A stretch of 64,000 nucleotides of DNA from Piezodorus guildinii (lineage: Eukaryota; Arthropoda; Insecta; Hemiptera; Pentatomidae). The notes beneath the pieces are model-generated. The model was not told where the DNA came from. It did no database searches and saw only the letters and a list, made by a program, of their open reading frames with translations. Below are positions 54,372-64,000 of this stretch, in pieces. Both the position numbers and the translations under genes were made by a program. How positions within the stretch are numbered: position 1 is the stretch's first letter; each line of letters begins with the position of its first letter. Location: contig CM041294.1 of NCBI GenBank assembly GCA_023052935.1, positions 102,146,116 to 102,210,115 on the forward strand. The letters are read 5' to 3'.

Positions 54372-55723
54372 AAAATATGTCTTCTTATTTGTTGCGAGAA
54401 AATTTAATCTTAATTTTAGTTAATTAATTAATTATAATATTTTTATTTAACGTAAAAGATTTCAACTTTAAGGTGGTTTGGAATGGAAAATTTTTCTTGG
54501 AAAGTTTATAGGCTACATTAAACAGTGAATCATTCAAAAGGTAGCTAAAGTATTCATTCAGAGGAAAACAAATTCTACAAGAGGTAAAACTACGAAGTAG
54601 AAGTAAGTAATGGTTATTAAGAAAATTATTCCTGATTCCTTAAGGGCTATTGAACTTTCATAATCGGTTGGGGATCCTTTAGAGAGAATTTGAGATCCAG
54701 GATAAATTATATATGTTATTTCTAACCGTTAAAATGTTTCCTTGTAAAATAGCAAACAAATCATAATATTTTTCTAAAACTATAACGTTCGAAAAATAAG
54801 TTGTTCACCGAGGAACTCTTAATCTTAGACTACAGATGAATAAATAAAAATAAGTTATATGTAAAGTTTAAAATAGTTCTAGAAATGTAATAAACCTCTT
54901 TATTTTCTATATTATTACAAAAAAAGGTTAATTTAACATTAATATTGTTGATTAAATGTTACTATTAGAAATAAGTAGTATTATGAGCCACTGTAAAGTG
55001 CATAAAGCATCGAACAACACAGGTATCCTTTGTATCCGTAATTTTATAATACATTTTCCGGACATGACAACAGATATATAAGAAATTGCGATGTCTATTA
55101 GAATACCGCTTGAATGGGTCTCTCACTCATATTTTAAATCATTTTTATTTTAATAGCTCATTAATAAATTAAAAATACTTATGCGAATATTAATCAGTTT
55201 TAAGTATTTAATGTCTTGAGGTGATTAAGTTTAAACTAACCATTTGAATATTGCTATTACAAAATTTATAACGTTTTCCACTCGGTTAGATTACCGGTTA
55301 GATTCGTTAGATATTTCATAATTTATTTCATTCTACTACATAAATAATGAAAATATAATAGCTAAAATTTTAAAACTATTCTAAATTTTCTTATCTTACT
55401 AACGGCTTCATGGTCGTTAATTGTGATAGTCTAATAACTATTTATATTAACCTTTAACATACGTCAGAAATTAACCATGATATTTTTAACTACAAAATGT
55501 TGGTTTATAAATAAGGTCAAGAGTAATATCTCGAGCCAGAATAAAACTGTGACATTGCTGAATAATGGGATTCTTCCTGCCATTTCTCAAACTGCGCATA
55601 TGGGTCAACAATAGAGCTTGTTCTGTCAGTATAGAATGTAAATATATTAATTTAAAATCAAGTTCAAGGATTAGTAAACAAAAATAAGACATGTATATAT
55701 ATCTTGTGTGTGTGTGTGTGTGT

Positions 55724-55761
<38 letters not shown>

Positions 55762-56598
55762 ATTTTTATCTTATATTGAAATTTACCGCTGTATTAATTT
55801 AACAATTCCCCACTTCGACATTATATATAAGCATTAGTAAGAATTTATCTTTATATAAAATTAATAGCTGTGTATGATGTATCAATAAAACGTATGTATA
55901 AAGGGCTAAGCGCTATTTTTCGATACTAAAAAATGTCGAATAATAATATCAACAACAATATATATTGATGTGGGACAATAGGAAAAAAAGGAAAACTTGA
56001 TTACAAACGATTAATGTACTGGATTTATTAAATTTTTAAACAATTAATAGTTCTTTAATAGTAAAAATAGTCTATGTCATTAGTAGCTAATGGCCAAGGA
56101 TAAAAAAAAAAATCTTTAACCCTGCCAAACATTTCATTGGATGTATTTATTTGGCATTTAATAACTGTTGTGTTATAAAAAAGTCATAAAAAAAACCATA
56201 AATTATTTAGTTTCATCAGTGTGATCCCATTATTTAAAAAAAAAACGATGGTTATTATGTTTGCCGCAAAAACAAGATTATAACTCGGGGTATATTTTTA
56301 TAGTATGTCTCATTATTACGTAAGTGTTAATGAATTTGATTAGGTATTGAGCATTGAATCATTTATGCAAATGTTTACAAAGTTTTGAGGGTAGTAAACA
56401 ATGAAAACACTTAGGAAAAAATAAGGAAATTGTACCATTGTGAGTAAACATACAGCTTATTTGCTTACTATGAGTGCCACATTATAAACTTGATATTACG
56501 AAACTCAGATTATGCATTTTTAGCTTTATTACTAGACTGTTAAAGCATTCATTTTTCTTTGCAAAAATCAACTAACTGAAAACCCGGTATATACTGAT

Positions 56599-56605
<7 letters not shown>
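54372..56605. other. AT-rich spacer, no gene seen
   Basis: Contains a TG microsatellite at 55704-55757. No gene or transposon boundary is supported. Confidence 0.4.

Positions 56606-56638
<33 letters not shown>
56606..56638 (-). repeat. T-run of about 32
   Basis: A long T homopolymer. Read on the minus strand it could be a poly(A) tail after TTTTTATTA, but no retroposed body is recognised. Confidence 0.5.
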
Positions 56639-56639
<1 letters not shown>

Positions 56640-56641
<2 letters not shown>

Positions 56642-59600
56642 AAAAGATCTCTTCTAATCTCTGTGGTACTTGTAAGATACAAAAAAAAATATCCATCCAT
56701 CATAGCATAACACTTTTTTTTTATATATCAGAAACAATTTTTATTGAGTAATATTACAATCTCTTAATAACATTATACTAGATGAATAAACTTAACTAAC
56801 TATAAAAAAACATAGCATTTAAAATTTATACATTATCTATGCGAATGGTTATGATGAGTTGAAAAAAAAATCTATGATTCAATGTATCATGTAAAGTATG
56901 GAATCCTCTATTATTCTTTTTAATACAAGAGAAATGGATATTAATCAGTGTTGCCTGCGTATATAACGAATGTGCGAAAATTTAATTTGGAATGAAATTA
57001 TACTGAAACATTCCCAAGTGGTCGGTGTAATGCTGTGGTAGGCTGAAATGAGAAACATAGCGGAATACTGGATGAAATTGTAAGCTCTTTGAACATATTC
57101 CTGAATACATTTTTTAAGGAAATTAAAACACAACTTCGACTTATTTTCATATTAATAATTAATGAGGTGATACGGATATTGTTAATATGACAAAATTTAA
57201 TAATATTTTATGGAAGATAACTTAAAACTAGTAATAGTTTTTTATTTTAAAAAGAAATTAAGCATGGGAACTTTATAGGTAGCCATTTTTTAAATCTATT
57301 ATTATTCATTTTATTATACTGAATCCACCAAGAGGACAAAGCCCAATTACAGGTAGTCAATTATTACTAGCTACGTATCAGGTACCAACTTTATTTACCT
57401 TTACAAAAAAATAAATAATAATAATATTACAATAAAAAAACATAAAACAACTAATAGTGAAAAAAACACGTATACACACATTATTAGTATTATTATTTTT
57501 ATAAAAAGAAATGGCTGTGAATCAAGCCCTTAGCTTTCTGAACAAAATTTTCAATATTCAATCTCGCGAAATCACCAACTTAAAGTATTTTAATAGCTTA
57601 TGAACGCCGTATTTAATTTTTTACAAAAATAAATAGTCAAAACTAAATTTAACTATCAAATATTTATTCTCCAGAAAAAAAAATATATTACATTTGGTTA
57701 AACATTCGATTGAATCATCTCCCTAAACAACTCGAAACGAAACTATATTTCAGTTTAATGTTACAGAGAGTAATGAAGTTACTGTTACAGAGTAGTACTG
57801 ATCAATGTTTAAAAAGCGAAAGTGAATTTTTTTTTCTATACTATTAAATTATTTCAATTAATTTAATAAACTAAAACGTCAAAGAATATTTTAAAGAAAT
57901 ATTAATTCCAAATGAGTGAGGATCCCTAAGGCATTTATTAAAAATTAATTAATAGCTATTTCAAAGGTTACTTAAGCCTACAGAGCGGAATAACGATGAA
58001 TAAAATTACCAACAAATACCATTTTATAATTATTAGTGAAAGAGATTTTCCCGGTTTGAATTTATGGCTATGGATTTTGGCCAAACCTTACTTTAATTTA
58101 GGATAAATAAATGAAAATTGTTTTACTGGAAAATTCTAACCCATAAAGAAAATGATGGGCGTTGATAATTGAGATATTGTTGACCTTGAACGTTGTTTTT
58201 TTTTTTACTTATATCTCATACGAATATTTAGTTCTTAATTAAATAGGATAGTGAACAGGTTCTGAGAGTGGAGAAGAGGAAAAATACAAGGTCAGTAGAA
58301 GAGGTTAGTAGTGAGGATTATGGACAAAAGCATCTTCCACATAACTAAAATAACATCTTTATTTTTTTTAAGACATTTTTTATCTAGCAATATTACAGGT
58401 TTTCTCAAAAGTACTAGAGCTTTGCATAAACTTATTGAAAAAAAGGAAAATTATTAGCCATTATTCTATATTGTTGGCATGCCTTAAGTAGTTTTTTCCA
58501 ATAAATACAAATAAAATTTTAATATCCCTTTTAAAGTAGAATGGACTTAAGCTTTAGTTAATTTAATAAAATGTAATTTTCTATATCTATCTTCAAACTT
58601 TATCGTTATGAGGAGTTCGATTAGGGCACTCATTAAAAGATTTATTAAAAAACCTTAACCAATTTATTATCTAATGGTGGAATCATGGTGGTGATTTTCT
58701 GAATACCCTGCCTTGCATCTTCTAAACATTTTTTTTTTTTGTAAAATAAAAACATTAATAATGATTTATATACAAAACATTACACTCTAAATTATGTTTT
58801 TTTGTTGTTTTTTTTTACCACACCCGGTGCAATACTTTAAGGTCGCTTATTTTTATTTTATTTTATATAAGTTATCTGCATAATATTTTTTTTTCTTAAA
58901 CGATTTTTTTTTTTATTCAATATGAACTTTTGCACTAGAGCTCATCTTAAATATCAATTCAAATTTTCATTAATACGAAACATTAAATATATGATATTAT
59001 CAATAACTGTTCGATAAATGTTATCATTTTAAATTATCGAGCCTCATTTTAAGATTTTATTTTAAGCATACGATAAAATCTTTATCTTGACATTTACATT
59101 TTTTATATTGGTAAACATTTTTTTGAAATATTGTGCTAATATTTAATTGGTAATGTTTATGAGTATCGAATCATGTTCAGAATGCCATTTTTGATAATGT
59201 GAAATGTAATTAATTCATTTTATATTATTTATTCTTTGATTTTAATTACTCACATTTTATAGTTTTCTTTATTACATGTTTTCTAATTTAAAAAAAATTA
59301 TATTACCAACAATTTAAAACTAAGCAGTTTTCTCTCATTATATTATTTATAAAAATGCCTAATATAAATTAGCTATTGTCATTTCCTCCAATATTCTAAA
59401 ATATAACATTCAATTGACATAATCATTAAATATGAATATTTCTATTTTTTATTTGATGATATAATGACTAACATGTTACTATAAAAAATATGTTTGATTT
59501 TCTAACAAGTTTGATTTTTTGAACAAATGTTTATTTAAATATTTTATCCAATCTTATTTATTTCAACATCAAATTTTTAAGAGGCTAAAATACTATTTTC

Positions 59601-60998
59601 GATATTAAAATTTTGTTAAGTTCACTAATAATAGCCGAAATATCTATCTGTGGACTAATTATTGTTTTAGCTATGGAAATATTAATAAAACTTTATTATT
59701 TATAGCAAACTAATATTTATTTGAAATTTTGATTTTCCTAATACACTGTATATCAGAATTATATTTTTGTTATTCCCTACTTACGTGTTAGTATAGCGAT
59801 CGGTATAGACATGATGCCTACCCCAACCTCATCACAGGATCGGACTGAAGCTCCGACGTCTTTGCAACCCCCGTCTGTCCTTGGCACATGCGTATTTAGC
59901 TACCCCTTCATTCATTATTAACATTTATCTTTTTTATTTATATTTATGAACTTCTATAAATAGATTTGAAACATTATTGTAGTGTAGGTATGCTTTTCAT
60001 GAAGAAGCCGACAAAAAAAAAAAGAAAGAAAAAAAAGTATAACTTGTACTGTCAACTTTCGCAAATTATTTCAGGATTAAATTTCATTATAAATTAACTT
60101 ACTAAGGTACTGGAATTATGTCTAATACTCAATAACATTTTGCGAATAAATGTACAATGCCAATCTCAGGCTTATAAATAAATACACTGATTGGAAATAA
60201 ATAAGTTATTTATTTTTTTTAAAGAGTTATGATCCGTATGTACAGGAATATCATATTGTTTGACTATAATGTATAAATTACAGCTCCCGTAAGGTATACA
60301 CTTTTATTATTCAGTCAACTTTATAATGCAACATTACACCATATTCTGCAATATAAATCTTAAAACTCTTGAAACTTAATTAACTTAGTTATATTAATAA
60401 GATAGTGTATACAATGTGGCGATCTGATTCAGCTTAAGAGAAATATTTTAAAAAAACTTTGTAAAGTTATTTAAAAAAAACAAACAATAATAGTAATAAG
60501 TAGAGACAGGGTTTTCGTTAAATAAAAAGTCGAACAACGTGCAGTAAAAACATCGAAACGTGCAATATCGTGCAGTAATAACCTCGGACTGTGCAAAATA
60601 TAGCAGCAAAACACCAAAATATAAAATTGAGGGTATACATTTATGTACCTTAAACGTAGAAAAATAAATTAACCTAAATCCATATGGAGAGGAAGTTAAC
60701 CTTTAAAAGTTGTTTAATTTATTTTTCTTGATAAATTATTTCCCTATAGTTAACAATAAAAAATACACGAATCATGTGAATAAAAGATCTATGTATTTTT
60801 TTTTTAACAAAAAAAATTATGCAATTCATTGTCTAGTTTAATTAAATAACTGACTATCAATCAAATATTTATCTGATTCCTACCTTCATTAGATTGTGAA
60901 TTTACAAAACATTTAATAACTCACTGAAAACAATTAAAAGAATTGATTAGAAATGCTTGTAAATAACAAATTCAGCTATATTATGTATACCAGGATTA

Positions 60999-61002
<4 letters not shown>
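56640..61002. other. Long AT-rich stretch without recognisable genes
   Basis: The only GC-richer part is 59790-59905, which has no coding match or tRNA boxes that I trust. Short GTGCA(A/G)TA-type words cluster at 60539-60605. Otherwise simple AT-rich DNA. Confidence 0.45.
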
Positions 61003-61071
<69 letters not shown>

Positions 61072-61072
61072 A
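61003..61072. repeat. TA microsatellite
   Basis: About 70 bases of alternating TA with one interruption. Confidence 0.9.
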
Positions 61073-61231
61073 TGACTTTAATTAAAAATAATATTCAATA
61101 GTAATTGACTGCTGTTTGCCTATAGACCTATTTCTTTTTCTGCTTCAATATATGCTTGTGACAATTTATCATCAAAATAAATAATAATATTTTTTATAAA
61201 TTATAACAAGGAAGAATTTGTTGTAGCTGTT

Positions 61232-61495
61232 TTACAATAAGCGTCTGTTTTTTTCTGTCACACCCCATTGATTTTGACTGATCACAAGTAATACAAAGCA
61301 GTTTGTCCCATTAGATCTGAGCTTGGGGTAATTAGATGTCCAGTTTTTATTTCTCGACGAGACACTTTTTACTTTTTCGGCATTATTTAAACATTGATAT
61401 TCAACTTCCTTAACCACTACAATTTCTGGATAAAATCTGAGATTTGAAATCGTACGTAAAACTAAATGCTCAGAGACAATTCTGAAGGGTCGCAA
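61232..61495 (-). CDS. Unrecognised 87-codon ORF, possibly a transposon scrap
   Basis: The frame has an ATG start and a balanced composition for such AT-rich surroundings (FYPEIVVVKEVEYQC, NYPKLRSNGTNCF), which makes chance somewhat less likely. There is no motif I can assign, no signal peptide and no neighbouring gene. It may be part of a decayed element or plain chance. Confidence 0.2.
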   Translation of the reverse strand: MRPFRIVSEHLVLRTISNLRFYPEIVVVKEVEYQCLNNAEKVKSVSSRNKNWTSNYPKLRSNGTNCFVLLVISQNQWGVTEKNRRLL

Positions 61496-62307
61496 ACAGA
61501 GGATTCAGTATGACAATAACAATAAATTTCTTCGAATTGGCTTTAGTAGTAGCTAAGTCGAAAGTAAAGTTAAACGAATAAAAATAATGGAGCTCATTGT
61601 GAGACTGATGTGTTCACTTACTGAAGTCAGTTGTCCTAATATTTCAGTTCATTTTATCTCTTCTTAACTATGAATTTAATTGTTGATATAACCAGAGAGA
61701 GATGATAAAATAAAATTTTAAATATTTATTAGTATATCTCTGAATTGTTCTTACCTATAATTTGGTTCGATAAATTGTGATATTAAAATTTAATAATCAA
61801 TTTTAACTGAAAAGGGCGAAAGATGCAATGTAATGCAGTAAAAATCAAAAACGCGCAATCTAGCCCAATTAGGGCAAATATGGAATTTCGTGCAATATAT
61901 TATTCCTTAATACATCACTGAGATAGCTGTCCGGGTTTGAAGGTGATAAACGCAATCAGATAAAACTTGCAAACTCATGGGATTCCGGTCTCTAGTAATA
62001 AGTTACAACGCTAAAATCTTTCTAACAATCAGGTATCACTTTATAAAAGAAACATATTCGTGTCAACAGCTGTATAAAATTTATCTTTCTTCAGTGACTG
62101 AAATACTTGGTGACATAAAAGCTGACCCATCTTGTTTACAGAAGTAGAGCAAATTAGAAATTTAAAATGCGTGATGTATAGGGCTTTTACCTAATCTGTA
62201 AAAATTGTTTGTTTATTTATTTAACGTTACTCTATGCTACTATAGGCTAATCGGACGAATCTGTAGTAAATAATATCAATTGTAGGAATCTGAACATACG
62301 ATAAAAC
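61496..62307. other. AT-rich spacer, no gene seen
   Basis: A second cluster of GTGCAATA/TGCAGTAA words is at 61825-61895. Nothing coding is supported. Confidence 0.4.
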
Positions 62308-62309
62308 TA

Positions 62310-63218
62310 TTGGGTTGATGCAAAATTAATGCAGGTTTTTAGTAGGTATTGTAAATACGCCATATCTTTACTTTAACCATATATATTTAATCAAAATAAT
62401 TTCCATCTGAATCAATGCACTTTTGCCAACGTTCAACAAGCTTTCTTATTCCACCAGAAAAAAAATCCGAATCCCAGGACTCAATGAAATCACGAAAAGA
62501 ATTTTCAATGTCGTCCTGGTTTTGAAAATTTTTCTCCCTCAAAAAGTTGTCCAGATGCCTGAAAAAGTGGAAGTCTGTAGGAGAGAGGTCAGGTGAATAA
62601 GGCGGATGTTGGAGAACTTCGTAGCCCAACTCGTGCAGTCGTCGAAGCGTTGGTTGTGCAACGTGTGGTCTGGCGTTATCGTGGAGCAGGATCGGCCCCT
62701 TCCGATTCATCAATGCTGGGCAAAGACGTTGCAATTTTTGATTCATGCTGTCAATTTCTTGACAGTACTTGTCAGCAATTATAGTCTCACCTCGATTGAG
62801 AAAGCTTTGACCTCAGCTGGTCGTTGTCCAGAGCAAGATGACGGCCCCGACCTTCCTTGTCTTCGAGGTCGAAATCTCCTCTGCGAAACTTCTGGAACCA
62901 ACGCTGCACCGTGCACTCATTGATAGCCCCCTGACCCCACACTTCATTAATATTACGAGCCGTTTGCGCAGCGCTGCGCCCTAATTTAAATTCGTAAAAA
63001 TAAATTTGACGAAAATCGCACTTTGACATTTTCGATTCAAGACCTTTGAACACACTGAACAAAACGATTTTACTAAACAAATTCATGGTGAAAGAGAGGG
63101 TATTAGATAAGGTTTGTTTTGGTATAATAATGATCAATGTTAGGATTAGCTTTGTTTACACAATTGGAATTAAGATATTGCAATAGAGGAAACCTGCATT
63201 AATTTCGCATCAACCCAA
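62310..63218 (-). mobile_element. Mariner transposon, internally deleted, 909 bp
   Basis: Both ends read TTGGGTTGATGC(A/G)AAATTAA when taken inward, an inverted repeat of about 29 bp with one mismatch. TA flanks each end (62308-62309, 63219-63220). The terminal repeats and transposase differ from those at 28256-29171, so this is another mariner lineage. The nearly perfect ends suggest recent movement. Confidence 0.95.
62387..63029 (-). pseudogene. Mariner transposase with central deletion
   Basis: From ATG 63029 the N-terminal domain reads CDFRQIYFYEFKLGRSAAQ, then ECTVQRWFQKFRRGDFDLED and DNDQLR. The frame stops at about 62787. In another frame a short ADKYCQEIDSMNQKLQRL piece leads to the C-terminal half (62746-62387) with HDNARPHVAQ (second catalytic Asp), YSPDLSPTD (third Asp, 34 residues later, D34D) and WQKCIDSDGNYFD at the end. 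The stretch with the first catalytic Asp is deleted, so the enzyme cannot work. The start is the ATG before the conserved SKCDFR; an upstream in-frame extension exists but does not resemble mariner. Confidence 0.92.
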
Positions 63219-63220
63219 TA

Positions 63221-64000
63221 TAAGCAATTACAACATAGTTCAGACGATAAGTTATGTATTCTAAAATTATAATTCCATTATATTAATTAAGGTATAACCT
63301 GACTACTTGTTTACAACAAAGACTACTTGTTTATCCTACAGTTCCACGATCTAGTAGTGATAGAGAGGAATGACATATTTTTGTTTTAATTAAAAAAATA
63401 AAGATATGCTAGGAATATAAGAGCATTCAGTAAGTGAAGTGTACTCCTAAAGTTTTCTTGCCTCTTTTAATATCATCGTACGTTCCTTGTTGTTTTATCC
63501 TGCTTTAAAGCTTTAAGTTTTTAAAGATGTAGGGTATTTCGGATATATTGACTTCCATTTAACTCCCTTTAGTAAATTTAGGACTGTCATTACTAAACTG
63601 GTTTGTGTCATAATGTTTTTGTAAATACATTTACATTAATTAAAAGTACAGTCAGTTTTATGTTACGTACTTTCCATCCTTCCTACATTTCGTACGAATT
63701 TTCCATTCTACCAATCCCCATTCTACCAAAGTGTACCTAGTTTCCATTCGCCAAAGATACAATACGGTAAATGTTTCCTATTTCATGTGTGTATTCATAT
63801 CATTGTACATCATCTTTAGTCATAATTTTTTCTGTATAGCCCTTTCATTATTATACTATAATCATTGTAATTTAATTAATCGATTTATGTACCTATATAT
63901 TTCTTTTATAATGTTTTAAAATTGACAATCGCTTGATTAATTATTTATATAATGTTGTCTTCAATGTTAATGTTATTACCCCTTATGAAAGGGATTTAAT
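63221..64000. other. AT-rich end of window, no gene seen
   Basis: No ORF with a recognisable motif. A few short TTTCCATTC/TACCAA repeats occur at 63668-63755. Confidence 0.4.

Noticed and set aside
59790..59905. GC-richer island as a possible RNA gene or SINE
   Set aside because: No reliable box A/box B pair, no tail and no second copy in the window.

Overview
The window is AT-rich eukaryotic DNA made almost entirely of transposable elements and their remains. The mix is typical of an arthropod genome, most likely an insect: RNase H-bearing I/Jockey-group, Jockey, RTE-like and CR1-like non-LTR retrotransposons; Gypsy and BEL/Pao LTR retrotransposons; mariner transposons; SINE-like elements; MITEs; and hairpins resembling Penelope-like elements. 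I found no convincing host protein-coding gene, rRNA, functional tRNA or prokaryotic feature. The species cannot be named from the sequence.

Layout. 1-5101: nearly complete I/Jockey-group LINE (ORF1 open to the window edge, ORF2 with two in-frame stops). 5446-7385: decayed antisense Jockey copy with a 195-bp insertion. 7828-9215: mariner scrap and the 3' end of an RTE-like LINE. 10074-11399: tRNA-derived SINE whose 3' end received a truncated Jockey copy with an 11-bp target duplication. 12660-13210: tandem repeat. 13806-19435: two copies of an undescribed ~0.9-kb repeat (called Rep-A here), one carrying a TA-flanked MITE, around a CR1-like LINE. 19796-21866: second SINE-like tail and a pogo/Tc1-like non-autonomous transposon. 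22075-26430: truncated Gypsy element with one short LTR and a related remnant. 28256-29171: deleted mariner. 31151-35006: very young non-autonomous BEL/Pao element with two almost identical LTRs and an intact gag-protease ORF. 36170-37240: third Jockey copy. 39748-42010: RTE-like LINE pieces sharing one stop codon. 40679-46898: a ~1.1-kb segment present twice. 45462-50187: inverted-repeat hairpins with hammerhead/Penelope-like cores, and a LINE nested inside a Jockey fragment. 53497-54371: third Rep-A copy. 62310-63218: second deleted mariner. The stretches between are AT-rich with microsatellites.

How the parts fit together. Autonomous LINEs supply reverse transcriptase. The SINE 3' tail resembles the RTE-like LINE 3' end, suggesting that this LINE mobilised it. 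The BEL element has LTRs, gag and protease but no reverse transcriptase or integrase, so it probably moved using proteins from a full-length relative. Both mariners keep their terminal repeats but lost the catalytic centre. Several nested insertions with visible target duplications give a relative time order.
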